DNA of 13,428 bases from Bacillota bacterium (GTDB taxonomy: Bacteria; Bacillota; Desulfitobacteriia; Desulfitobacteriales; Desulfitobacteriaceae): contig JAJZSC010000029.1 of the NCBI GenBank assembly GCA_021849995.1, forward strand, positions 1 through 13,428. The letters are read 5' to 3'. A program made the translations under genes and the position numbers. The notes under the pieces were generated by a model that worked only from the letters and a program-made list of their open reading frames with translations, was not told where the DNA came from and ran no database searches. This document shows, in pieces, positions 6,371 to 13,428 of this stretch (positions within the stretch are counted from its first letter, which is position 1; each line of letters starts with the position of its first letter).

Positions 6371-7969
6371 TCACAAAGCAGCCGGTATTTTAATGGTTAC
6401 TTTTGTCCCTTTTCCCTCTAAACGTTGAATTTCCAGACTAAATCTATCTTCAAAAAAATGCTCCAGTCGATTATAGATATTTTTCAGTCCGATACCCTTC
6501 GGTCCAGAAAAAGATTTGAAACCCTCTTCTTTAATTTTGTTAAATTGATCAATTATCTTCTCAGGTACACCAGTTCCATTATCAATTACTTCAAAGACTG
6601 TAAATTCATCTCCCAAATAGCCTTTAATTTTTAATTGTCCTACCCAACGAGTATCCTTAAAACCGTGAATGATAGAATTTTCTACAAGAACCATTAACAT
6701 CATAAATGGAACTTCGACTTGCAATACTTTTTCTTCAATATCTATTTCAGCTTCGAATCGATGTGGAAATCTAGTTTTTTGAATAAAAAGATAATCATTA
6801 ACATATTCTAGCTCTTCTTTAACAGTAATTAAAGAGTTATTTTTACCCAAACTACAGCGCAGTAGATTTGATAAAGCATAAGTCAAAGATGATACTGTAG
6901 TCGCACCCTCCATAACGGCCATTTGAGCAATTGTATTTAAAGCATTAAATAAAAAGTGAGGATTTACCTGTGATTCTAAAAACCTTAGTTTAACTTCGTT
7001 TAAGGAGCTCTCAAGCTCGGCTTGTCTCTGCTTTTCCATTGATAACTTTAACCGAAAAGCATTCATCTGCTTTTCTCTAGCTGAAAAGATAATTACCTGG
7101 ATCAGAGAAGCTGTTACAAGGGAAATAGTTTCTGCTGCAGAAACTATATGATTATGCGATAACTCAGCTAAATCCAAATATTTCTTCCAAGCCAATTCAT
7201 AATATTCAACAGGAAAATATCCCCTAATCACGCCTTGTATTCCTGTCGAATGAAGGGCCTGCAAACCATAACCACAACCCAGATAGCCTAACAGTCTTTC
7301 GTTAATAATAATCGGCGAATGAATTGAAGTAACGCTATACCTACAGTTGTAAACTCCTAACTCAGTACAATCATTTTCGTGTGCTGCTTCAGGAAATAAA
7401 TAACAATCACCAGCTTGCAATCTATAACATAACCTGCAAAATTCCGGTAGATTTTCCTGTTCTAAATACTGATTACCCATTGTATTTACCAAAGTCACCG
7501 GCAAATCGACACTCCGGGAAAACCTGTCCACAATCGGCTGTAAATGAATACTGTCAATAAGTTCATCTAGCTCTACATCATCTATCCAAGATAATTCGCC
7601 AAAAGGAAACGGCAGCACAGGTGTCACGATACTAATGAATTTCGCAGGTTTACCAGACTTGTTCACAATCCTATGCTTCCCGCCACCACGTATATACCCT
7701 AATTGACCCTTTTGCAATACTATCTCTTGATCATTGCACAGATGATTACTCTCACCTTCAAAACCCATTACTATCTCCTCGTAACCCGGGTGACAATGGA
7801 TCTTGTGTTCTTTATCAGGGTAAACTGTAACGATAGATATCTTGCTCTGCGGTTGATAACCACTCGGATCTAGTTGGAGCCAGTATTGCTCACCCCAAGA
7901 CGTGAACTGTTCGCCCGCAATTTTTTGGTTAAAGAGACTTTCAATTTCAGTTCTAACTTCATTAGTCAA
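6371..7969 (-). CDS. Cytosolic sensor histidine kinase with cupin and PocR domains (LytS/YesM type)
   Basis: A 532-residue kinase without membrane segments. Residues about 45-118 form a cupin fold with His58, His60, Glu64 and His99 as likely metal ligands. Residues about 143-295 resemble a PocR ligand-binding domain, with Cys178, Cys181, Cys189, Cys201 and Cys209. A coiled-coil linker (about 296-330) leads to the His_kinase region with phosphoacceptor His338 in NPHFLFN. The ATPase domain has Asn431 (VENSIIHGF), DNGTGVP at 463-469 and GPKGIGLKN at 489-497. The start is TTG at 7969 with GAGGTG upstream; no in-frame ATG is near. It lies between glcF (34 nt) and its response regulator (34 nt). 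It probably senses a soluble metabolite related to the GlcDF substrate; the ligand is inference. Confidence 0.93.
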   Translation of the reverse strand: MTNEVRTEIESLFNQKIAGEQFTSWGEQYWLQLDPSGYQPQSKISIVTVYPDKEHKIHCHPGYEEIVMGFEGESNHLCNDQEIVLQKGQLGYIRGGGKHRIVNKSGKPAKFISIVTPVLPFPFGELSWIDDVELDELIDSIHLQPIVDRFSRSVDLPVTLVNTMGNQYLEQENLPEFCRLCYRLQAGDCYLFPEAAHENDCTELGVYNCRYSVTSIHSPIIINERLLGYLGCGYGLQALHSTGIQGVIRGYFPVEYYELAWKKYLDLAELSHNHIVSAAETISLVTASLIQVIIFSAREKQMNAFRLKLSMEKQRQAELESSLNEVKLRFLESQVNPHFLFNALNTIAQMAVMEGATTVSSLTYALSNLLRCSLGKNNSLITVKEELEYVNDYLFIQKTRFPHRFEAEIDIEEKVLQVEVPFMMLMVLVENSIIHGFKDTRWVGQLKIKGYLGDEFTVFEVIDNGTGVPEKIIDQFNKIKEEGFKSFSGPKGIGLKNIYNRLEHFFEDRFSLEIQRLEGKGTKVTIKIPAAL

Positions 7970-8003
7970 GCTAACACCTCAAATCCTAGGTAGTATATAT
8001 AGT

Positions 8004-9260
8004 TTAGAAAGTCCGGGCTAGGATCTGAATCGGATGTAAAACTTCAGTTTGCAGAGAGAACTCTCTCTTTCCATGATCAAGCTGCATCATGCAGCCTGGA
8101 CATCCTGCAGTCAAATACTGTGCCCCAGAAGACTTCACATTATCCATCTTTCTCTTTAGAATTTTTTGGGAAATATCAGTGTGTTGAAAGGAATAAGAAC
8201 CCGCTGCCCCACAACACCAATTCGCTTCGGGCATTTCTTTAAATTCGACGCCTGGTATGCTCCTAAGGATTTCCCTTGGCTGACTTTTAACTTTTAAATT
8301 TCTACTTAGGTGACAGGAATCGTGATAAGTCACACTACAATCTTCAATTGGCTTTGGACCTACCTTCAAACCAGCTACATCAACCAAAAACTGATGAATA
8401 TCTAACATTTTACTCGAGAACTCTTGCGCCCTTAAACGCTCTTCCTCAGAATTCCAATCCAGGCTTTGATAGTGTTTTAAACCATGTCCACAGCTGCCAC
8501 AGTCCGTTACGATATAATCAACTTTTTTATCCAGAAAAGCCTGCATATTTTTACTCGCTAGTTGTAAGGCTTGAGTATTATCGGCATATGCTTGGTGTGG
8601 TAAGCCGCAGCAGACAGATTCCTCCGGAATAATGACTTCACAGTCATGCTGCTCCAATACCTTTATCATATCAAATGCTAATGATGGATATAAAGCATTT
8701 GTTAAGCAACCCACAAAATAACCGACCCGAAATTTTCTGGGTGATGTCTGTTCTTGCTTTTTCTCATTCTTATAATACAAATCTCGAAATGATTTTTCAG
8801 GGATTTCCGGCAGGATTTGCTCCTTACTCTTTAGTACCTCCGGAAGTATCTTGGTAACTCCAATTTTCCTGTTTAAACTGAGTAAGCGAATAACTCTCCG
8901 AAAACTTTGTGGACTAGTCATTACCTTTCTAAGTAATAGACTATCGGTTAATGCCATACCCTCTTGCTTATTCATTTCCTCTTTCATTTGGATAACTAGC
9001 TCTGGGGTATCTATCCGTGAAGGACATCTTTCAACACAAGCTCCACAGCCCAGACATAAATTGTTATATAACTTAAGTCGTTCACTAAGCTTAAGGCTTC
9101 CCTCTACATATTCCCTGACAAGTCTTATTCTTCCTCTAGAGAGCATGGCCTCATTCATGGTCGCATTATAAGTGGGACAAACTACAATACACCGTCCGCA
9201 TCTGACACAGCGATCCGTCTTATAATACAGCTCCTCAAGCCGTTTGCTTACAGTTCTCAT
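8004..9260 (-). CDS. glcF: GlcF-like iron-sulfur subunit of a glycolate/lactate-type dehydrogenase
   Basis: This 418-residue protein carries electrons from the FAD subunit to a further acceptor. Two 4Fe-4S motifs are seen: Cys18, 21, 24, 28 (CVRCGRCIVVCP) and Cys69, 72, 75, 79 (CLGCGACVERCP). Two cysteine-rich CCG domains follow, with Cys185, Cys217/218, Cys254, Cys257 and with Cys316, Cys349/350, Cys387, Cys390, the kind that hold an extra cluster in heterodisulfide-reductase-like proteins. There is no membrane span. The start lies 12 nt after the glcD stop, with a GGGGGCTG site overlapping that stop, so translation is tightly linked. No GlcE-like subunit and no electron-transfer flavoprotein are present beside it. 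Substrate could be glycolate, lactate or another 2-hydroxyacid. Confidence 0.9.
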   Translation of the reverse strand: MRTVSKRLEELYYKTDRCVRCGRCIVVCPTYNATMNEAMLSRGRIRLVREYVEGSLKLSERLKLYNNLCLGCGACVERCPSRIDTPELVIQMKEEMNKQEGMALTDSLLLRKVMTSPQSFRRVIRLLSLNRKIGVTKILPEVLKSKEQILPEIPEKSFRDLYYKNEKKQEQTSPRKFRVGYFVGCLTNALYPSLAFDMIKVLEQHDCEVIIPEESVCCGLPHQAYADNTQALQLASKNMQAFLDKKVDYIVTDCGSCGHGLKHYQSLDWNSEEERLRAQEFSSKMLDIHQFLVDVAGLKVGPKPIEDCSVTYHDSCHLSRNLKVKSQPREILRSIPGVEFKEMPEANWCCGAAGSYSFQHTDISQKILKRKMDNVKSSGAQYLTAGCPGCMMQLDHGKREFSLQTEVLHPIQILARTF

Positions 9261-9272
9261 GTCGTCAGCCCC

Positions 9273-10646
9273 CTAAAATCCTTTTCCAGGATTTAAAATA
9301 TTGTTCGGATCAAATATCTGTTTTATTGCGGCCATTAGTCGTAAATTCAACTCCGGATGCTGCAAGGGCATTAATTCCTTTTTGACAATTCCGACGCCAT
9401 GTTCTCCGGTAATCGTCCCACCCAGGGCAATAGCTTCTTTATAAATATCTTGGATAGCCTTTTCCGCTATCTCGATTTCTTCCGGATGCCTTGGATCATA
9501 GCAAATATGTGGATGGGCATTGCCATCACCGGCATGTCCAAAGGTAGGAATTAGAATATCATATTTTTGAGCTACTTCCTGAACCTTACGCATCATTTGC
9601 GGCAACTTATTACGGGGAACAGTACAATCCTCAGGAAGGACAACCGGCTTATACGCTGACAGTGCGGCAAAGCCAGATTTTCTTCCAGCCCAAATAGCTT
9701 CTGCTTCTTCTGGAGTATTGGCTAGCCTAACCTCTCTGGCACCACAGGAACTACAGATATCTCTAACTTTAATGATCTGAGTGTCAACCTCAGCCTTGCT
9801 TCCATCAACTTCAATCAGCAAGAGGGCTTCGGCATCGGTCGGATAGCCAGAATCAATATAGTTTTGAATCAAGACAGCACTTGTTTTATCCAATAGTTCC
9901 AGCATCGAAGGAACCACTTTATTATCAAGAATCCGAGTAACCGCCACGGAGGCATCAGTAAGATCATCATAAACTGCCAACATGGTTCGTCTGGCTTCAG
10001 GCATAGGAATAAGTCTTACTGTAATCTCGGTGACTATTCCCAAAGTTCCCTCAGAACCCACGAGAAGTTGGGTAAGATTATAGCCACTAACGTCCTTAAT
10101 CATTTTCCCACCGGTTCTAAGTACTTCACCGGTAGGAAGAACTACCTCCAAACCTAATACGTAACTGCGGGTAACACCATATTTTACTGCCTGTGGCCCA
10201 CCTGCATCTGTAGCAATATTTCCTCCGATCGTGCACATATCCATTGCTTGGGGGTCTGGTGGATAGAAAAATCCAAGTTTAGCAACTTCTGCTTTAAGAT
10301 GACCATTAATTACACCTGGTTGGCATACTGCGATAAGATTTTCTTTATCGATTTCAAGGATTTTATTCATGCCAACCATATCGATTACAATCCCGCCCTG
10401 CAGAGGAATATTTCCACCGCAGTTATTAGTAGCCGAACCCCGAGGTGTAACCGCAATCTTTTCACGGTTGGCAATTTTCATAACGGCTGCAACATCTTCT
10501 GTAGTTTCCGGTTTAACTACGATATCCGGTCTTTTTATATAGGTTGATACATCATAGGAATAACAAATTAGGTCCTCTGTCGCGGTACTAACCTTGTTTC
10601 TTCCAATGGAATCGGCTAATTCTCTTGCCACATTTTCTAACTTCAT
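9273..10646 (-). CDS. glcD: GlcD-like FAD-linked 2-hydroxyacid dehydrogenase subunit
   Basis: A 457-residue flavoprotein that oxidises a 2-hydroxyacid such as glycolate or lactate to the 2-oxoacid. The FAD-binding domain (FAD_binding_4) covers about 40-215, with VTPRGSATNNCGG at 67-78, CTIGGNIATDAGG at 138-150 and GSEGTLGIVTE at 198-208. The C-terminal oxidase domain has FGHAGDGNAHPH at 369-380 and GEHGVGIVKK at 414-423, where family members keep catalytic and metal-binding His/Glu. Length is normal. The ATG is preceded by TAGGAGGG. It heads the glcD-glcF-kinase-regulator operon. LctD of lactate-oxidising acetogens is a close relative, but that enzyme comes with EtfAB, which is missing here, so the GlcF partner favours a GlcDF-type complex. 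Confidence 0.92.
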   Translation of the reverse strand: MKLENVARELADSIGRNKVSTATEDLICYSYDVSTYIKRPDIVVKPETTEDVAAVMKIANREKIAVTPRGSATNNCGGNIPLQGGIVIDMVGMNKILEIDKENLIAVCQPGVINGHLKAEVAKLGFFYPPDPQAMDMCTIGGNIATDAGGPQAVKYGVTRSYVLGLEVVLPTGEVLRTGGKMIKDVSGYNLTQLLVGSEGTLGIVTEITVRLIPMPEARRTMLAVYDDLTDASVAVTRILDNKVVPSMLELLDKTSAVLIQNYIDSGYPTDAEALLLIEVDGSKAEVDTQIIKVRDICSSCGAREVRLANTPEEAEAIWAGRKSGFAALSAYKPVVLPEDCTVPRNKLPQMMRKVQEVAQKYDILIPTFGHAGDGNAHPHICYDPRHPEEIEIAEKAIQDIYKEAIALGGTITGEHGVGIVKKELMPLQHPELNLRLMAAIKQIFDPNNILNPGKGF

Positions 10647-10780
10647 CTTAAGAACCCTCCTAAAAATTAGGCCTAAGCCTTAATTTTATTTGTACAAGGA
10701 TATATGAAATTTAAAAAAATTGCGATTTATTCTTTTTATTCGCTGGCCTATTTGTTTTCCCTGTATGTTTTTTTGACTAA

Positions 10781-10807
10781 AATATTGGTATTTTTGTTCT
10801 AATATTG
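10781..10807 (-). promoter_or_regulatory. Direct-repeat boxes upstream of glcD, candidate response-regulator site
   Basis: AATATTG occurs at 10781-10787 and again at 10801-10807, exactly 20 bp apart in the same orientation, about 135-160 bp before glcD. AraC-family proteins commonly bind two direct half-sites about two helix turns apart. The region is very A/T-rich, so chance repeats are possible. I found no convincing -35/-10 pair between the boxes and glcD. Confidence 0.3.
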
Positions 10808-10824
10808 TGAAAAATAATACTTAT

Positions 10825-10873
10825 AAAAAGCTACAAAACACCAGGATCACGTTACTGGCGTTTTGTAGCTTTT
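10825..10873 (-). terminator. Strong terminator downstream of garR
   Basis: Arms 10826-10844 and 10855-10873 (19 bases, 18 Watson-Crick pairs plus one G-U wobble in minus-strand RNA) enclose a 10-base loop. The downstream arm ends in CTTTTT on the minus strand. It lies after garR and repeat copy B and insulates the glcD operon from garR transcription. Confidence 0.8.
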
Positions 10874-10882
10874 CTTGGCATC

Positions 10883-10953
10883 TCAGACCTCCATGCCACA
10901 GATGTGCCCACGAAAAAGCATGAAAATTAAACGGAGGAGATGACCGATGCCGA
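10883..10953 (-). repeat. Copy B of the 70-bp dispersed inverted repeat
   Basis: This 71-bp segment is the inverted partner of 3651-3720, with 68 of 71 columns identical. It starts two bases after the garR stop codon and ends nine bases before the terminator hairpin. On the plus strand it contains GGAGGAG and ATGCC, but there the following frame runs antisense through garR, so no gene is started. Confidence 0.9.
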
Positions 10954-10955
10954 CA

Positions 10956-11846
10956 TTAATGAATCTTTCCTGCTTCTACCCCTGCCCACTGTTCATAACA
11001 CTTAACTACAGAACACACGTCTTCATGAGCATAACCCTGAGCGATTGCCATCTGTAACATTTCCCTAACCAGTGAGAGAACAGGCATGGGGATTTGATTC
11101 TCTGAGGCCAATTGTTGGGCAAGGCTCAAGTCCTTGTGCATTAAAGCTGTTGTAAAGTTTGGTTGAAAATCGCGCTTAATTATCTTTTCTCCTTTGTAGT
11201 CCACCATCCCGCTGCGTGCTCCTCCAGAGATGACTTTAATAAACAATTCCGGATCAATTCCAACCTTAGTTGCCATAATAATACCCTCGGTAAAGGCAAG
11301 TAGATTAATAGCCCCCATGGTATTATTTGCCAATTTAGTGAAAGAACCATTGCCACTCCCGCCCATATGATAAGAGTTTTTACCCATAGAACTCAACAAT
11401 GGAAGTACCTTTTCAAAATTCTCCTTTTTACCCCCAACCATAAAAGTTAGATTTCCTTCAATAGCCTGTTGCTCAGTTCCCATTACAGGCGCATCTAATA
11501 CCTCTGCTCCTAGAGAGCCCAACTCCTCGGCCAGCTTTCTACTGGTTTTTGGAGAAATTGTACTGGAATCAACAATGATCTGGCCGCTTTTTACCCCGTA
11601 TTTAATACCTTCTTTACCAAGGAATACTTCCTCAACAACGGCATCATTCGATAGCATAGTAAATACCACATCACTCATGCGGGTAACATCAGCAGGACAT
11701 GCTGCTATCTGAGCACCTAGCACCCGTAACTTTTCTGACTTATCGCTTGTACGGTTAAAAACGACTAGAGAATATCCGGCTTTCAATAAATTCTCAGCCA
11801 TTGGTAAGCCCATTGTACCCAGTCCGATAAACCCGATTCTTTCCAC
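10956..11846 (-). CDS. garR: NAD(P)-binding beta-hydroxyacid dehydrogenase, GarR-like
   Basis: A 296-residue cytosolic oxidoreductase of the 3-hydroxyisobutyrate/2-hydroxy-3-oxopropionate (tartronate semialdehyde) reductase family. The Rossmann motif GFIGLGTMGLPMAENL is at 5-20. Asn32-Arg33 after the second beta strand is typical of members that prefer NADPH. The substrate loop DAPVMGTEQQA lies at 118-128 (usually DAPVSGG, so this loop is a variant), and the catalytic Lys171 sits in FTKLANNTM with Asn175. The start is GTG at 11846, preceded by AAGGGGGAAA. It has its own promoter and terminator. Tartronate semialdehyde reduction would fit next to a glycolate/glyoxylate pathway, but the family covers several substrates, so the symbol is tentative. 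Confidence 0.85.
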   Translation of the reverse strand: MERIGFIGLGTMGLPMAENLLKAGYSLVVFNRTSDKSEKLRVLGAQIAACPADVTRMSDVVFTMLSNDAVVEEVFLGKEGIKYGVKSGQIIVDSSTISPKTSRKLAEELGSLGAEVLDAPVMGTEQQAIEGNLTFMVGGKKENFEKVLPLLSSMGKNSYHMGGSGNGSFTKLANNTMGAINLLAFTEGIIMATKVGIDPELFIKVISGGARSGMVDYKGEKIIKRDFQPNFTTALMHKDLSLAQQLASENQIPMPVLSLVREMLQMAIAQGYAHEDVCSVVKCYEQWAGVEAGKIH

Positions 11847-11877
11847 TCAAATTTCCCCCTTAATTTCGTATATGGCA

Positions 11878-11906
11878 ATTATAGAGCATATAATTCCTAG
11901 TGCGAA
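11878..11906 (-). promoter_or_regulatory. SigmaA-type promoter for garR
   Basis: On the minus strand TTCGCA (11901-11906, 4 of 6 to consensus) and a perfect TATAAT (11878-11883) are 17 bp apart. The predicted start is about 25 nt before the garR GTG. The 91-bp gap to the HAD gene leaves room for it. Confidence 0.55.
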
Positions 11907-11937
11907 TATATTTTCTTGCCTTGATTACTCAAAATTA

Positions 11938-12594
11938 TCACTCTAGCAGCATAAGTTTTAAACTTTTAACGTCCTCTGCTATTCCGGTTGGGCCCTGAAA
12001 CTCTAACTCTGAACGTGATCCAAATCCGTATAATACTCCGATCGAGTCAATTCCATTTTCCTTGGCCCCGATAATGTCGTGTTTTCTGTCTCCGACCATG
12101 ACTATCTTCATATTTGATCTGAAGCCTCCGTAATTTAGCGCGTATGAGATTACCTCACCTTTTTTAACGCGACTTCCATCTAGATTGCTGCCAACAGTAA
12201 AGCAAATAAAATTGTCTAAACCAAAATGCATTAATATCTTCTCAGCAAAAACTGTAGGCTTAGAGGTAGCAACAACTAATTTTTTCCCCCATTTATCCAA
12301 TTCTTCAAGCAGTTCTGGTATACCGAAATAAACTAAATTCTCAAATATCCCTGTAACAGAGAAGTATTCTCTATACTTCTCGATTGCCTTAGTCGCCATT
12401 ATGTCATCAAAGTGATAATATTCCTGAAAAGATTCTTTTAACGGTGGTCCTATGAACTTTTTTAGACTTTCTAGGTTGTTCTCTTCAATTCCAAAATGCT
12501 TTAAGGCGTATTGAACTGACTTGGTTATTCCCATAAAAGGGTTGGTTAGCGTACCATCTAGATCAAATAAGATAACATCATATTTGCTTTCCAT
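11938..12594 (-). CDS. HAD-superfamily hydrolase, phosphoglycolate-phosphatase-like
   Basis: A 218-residue cytosolic phosphatase-type enzyme. Motif I is FDLDGTLTN with nucleophile Asp11 and Asp13; motif II is the T-S-K at 110-112; Lys145 is motif III; motif IV is GDRKHD with Asp169 and Asp173. The helical cap region carries IGPPLKESF at 48-56, typical of the Gph/PpaX branch. The frame is open further upstream to 12711, but ATG 12594 is chosen because AGGAGAAGG lies just before it and the protein then starts right before motif I, as in the family. Phosphoglycolate hydrolysis would feed glycolate to GlcDF; other small phosphates are just as possible. It has no obvious promoter in the spacer upstream. 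Confidence 0.82.
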   Translation of the reverse strand: MESKYDVILFDLDGTLTNPFMGITKSVQYALKHFGIEENNLESLKKFIGPPLKESFQEYYHFDDIMATKAIEKYREYFSVTGIFENLVYFGIPELLEELDKWGKKLVVATSKPTVFAEKILMHFGLDNFICFTVGSNLDGSRVKKGEVISYALNYGGFRSNMKIVMVGDRKHDIIGAKENGIDSIGVLYGFGSRSELEFQGPTGIAEDVKSLKLMLLE

Positions 12595-12648
12595 TCGTAA
12601 ATTCCTTCTCCTCTCTAAATACTCTCTAACTAATACCGTCCATACATT

Positions 12649-12734
12649 TCCTAAAGAAATCTTTGCTTGCGCCAAGCTCCTAAGCAGGCGGCTGGTCAAA
12701 TTCACTGCCACAGCACCTTTACGTCATCCTGGCA
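12649..12734 (-). other. Structured, GC-richer segment upstream of the HAD gene
   Basis: On the minus strand CAGCACC-TGCCA (12 bases) is followed after a 12-base spacer by GGTGCTG-TGGCA. The first 7 pair with the first 7, and the last 5 with the last 5, so the two stems are interleaved and would be alternatives or a pseudoknot. A further hairpin, GCTTG-GCG-CAAGC, lies downstream. I do not recognise a known riboswitch. Confidence 0.35.
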
Positions 12735-12755
12735 GGTGCTGAAGTTCATGATTTC

Positions 12756-12788
12756 AAAAAACTAAGCGGCTAGCCGAGATGGCTAGCC
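12756..12788 (-). terminator. Rho-independent terminator after the molybdopterin subunit gene
   Basis: Two copies of the self-complementary GGCTAGCC (12768-12775 and 12781-12788) separated by GAGAT form an 8-bp stem with a 5-base loop. On the minus strand a T-run (12756-12761) follows a few bases later. It starts 13 nt past the stop codon of the upstream gene. Confidence 0.75.
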
Positions 12789-12801
12789 TATGCCTTTGTA
12801 T

Positions 12802-13428
12802 TTATAGTTTTTTCATTCCCATAAAGACCTTCTCAGGAGTGATTGGTAAGCTCGTTACTCTGACACCAACTGCATTGTAAACTGCATGAGAAATCGCTGG
12901 AGAAGGAGTGTTAATTACAACCTCACCTATCGATTTTGCTCCAAAGGGGCCTGTAGGTTCATAACTTTCCTCGAAGGCTACCCGTACGTTACCGATATCC
13001 TTTCTACAGGGGATCTTATACTGCATAAAGGTATTTGTTCCCATATTACCTTTTTCATCATATCTTACTTCTTCATAAAGCGCCATGCCAATTCCCTGAA
13101 CAAGACCGCCTTCGGCTTGGATCCTGGCAAGGTTGGGATTTATCACGGTTCCACAGTCTACTACCGCTACATAGTCAACCAAGTCTACTTTTCCTGTTTC
13201 TTTATCTACCTCTACTTCTGCAAATCCTGCCATAAAAGGTGGCGGGGAGACCGGACTTCCATAGGATCCTGTCCCAACCAATTGAAGATTCCCCGTTCCG
13301 ATAGTTCCCAAGGCTGCAATCTCGGCTATCTTCTGAAGACTTACAGTTTTATCTCCACAAATTGTAGCTATGGCTGCACCATCAAATTCAACTTCCTCAA
13401 CCGCAACATCTAAAAACTTAGCGCCATA
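12802..13428 (-). CDS. Xanthine-dehydrogenase-family molybdopterin-binding subunit, C-terminal part
   Basis: The frame is open from the window edge (13428) to TAA at 12802-12804, giving the last 208 residues of a protein that normally has 700-800. The methionine-like TTG at 13311 is internal, since the frame continues upstream without a stop (YGAKFLDVAV and onwards). Features of the molybdenum hydroxylase large subunit are GTIGTGNLQ, VVDCGTVINP, the cofactor-contacting EGGLVQGIGMALYEE and PFGAKSIGE, whose final Glu is the expected catalytic base. These enzymes hydroxylate purines, aldehydes, nicotinate or related heterocycles; which one cannot be decided from this part. It is the last gene of its operon because a terminator follows. 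In this setting a purine-degrading role is plausible. Confidence 0.9.
   Translation of the reverse strand, partial: YGAKFLDVAVEEVEFDGAAIATICGDKTVSLQKIAEIAALGTIGTGNLQLVGTGSYGSPVSPPPFMAGFAEVEVDKETGKVDLVDYVAVVDCGTVINPNLARIQAEGGLVQGIGMALYEEVRYDEKGNMGTNTFMQYKIPCRKDIGNVRVAFEESYEPTGPFGAKSIGEVVINTPSPAISHAVYNAVGVRVTSLPITPEKVFMGMKKL

Noticed and set aside
8348..9171. Three plus-strand frames opposite glcF
   Set aside because: All are antisense to intact cysteine motifs of glcF and show no family features.
3651..10953. The 7.2-kb segment as a complete transposon
   Set aside because: No transposase or integrase lies inside, and the bases just outside the two repeats do not form a target-site duplication.
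12595..12711. Longer N-terminus for the HAD protein starting at GTG 12711
   Set aside because: The extra 39 residues match nothing in the family, and AGGAGAAGG sits directly before ATG 12594.
13035..13413. Plus-strand frames opposite the molybdopterin subunit
   Set aside because: They are antisense to a clear conserved coding region; nothing supports expression.
1..13428. CRISPR arrays, tRNA and rRNA genes
   Set aside because: I saw no regularly spaced repeats, no tRNA cloverleaf and no rRNA sequence on either strand.

Overview
The window looks like chromosomal DNA of a low-to-moderate GC, anaerobic member of the Bacillota (Clostridia or Negativicutes type). The grounds are strong AGGAGG-like ribosome binding sites, TTG and GTG starts, A/T-rich spacers, a one-carbon folate operon of the acetogen/purine-fermenter kind, and iron-sulfur and molybdopterin enzymes. 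I cannot name the species. All recognised genes except iclR lie on the minus strand, so they read from right to left.

Left block (1-3346, minus): folD, fhs and a formate/nitrite-type channel cut by the window edge. One promoter (TTGAAA, 17 bp, TATAAT) lies far upstream and the gaps are short, so this is probably one operon that takes up or releases formate and interconverts formate, formyl-THF and methylene-THF. folD carries a single in-frame TGA where the family has a glycine; the frame then continues to a normal FolD C-terminus.

Middle block (3347-4725): a 411-bp divergent spacer holds the folD promoter and leader hairpin, a GC-rich patch, copy A of a 70-bp repeat and the iclR promoter. 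iclR (plus strand) follows. A hairpin-plus-T-tract terminator and what may be the eroded tail of a lost gene come next.

Right block (4726-10646, minus): glcD, glcF, a cytosolic sensor kinase and an AraC-type response regulator, spaced 12-34 nt apart. This reads as one operon for oxidising a short 2-hydroxyacid (glycolate or lactate class) together with its own two-component regulator. The kinase has a cupin domain ahead of a PocR domain, so it probably senses a small soluble metabolite inside the cell.

Far right (10647-13428, minus): copy B of the 70-bp repeat, inverted relative to copy A, sits between a strong terminator and the end of a GarR-like 2-hydroxy-3-oxopropionate/3-hydroxyisobutyrate reductase with its own promoter. 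Next come a phosphoglycolate-phosphatase-like HAD hydrolase and the C-terminal 208 residues of a xanthine-dehydrogenase-family molybdopterin subunit. Together the genes suggest handling of C1 and C2 products (formate, glycolate, glyoxylate, tartronate semialdehyde), perhaps linked to purine breakdown; this link is inference from neighbourhood.

The points most worth a second look are the TGA inside folD, the near-identical inverted 70-bp repeats 7.2 kb apart, and the cupin-PocR-LytS kinase.
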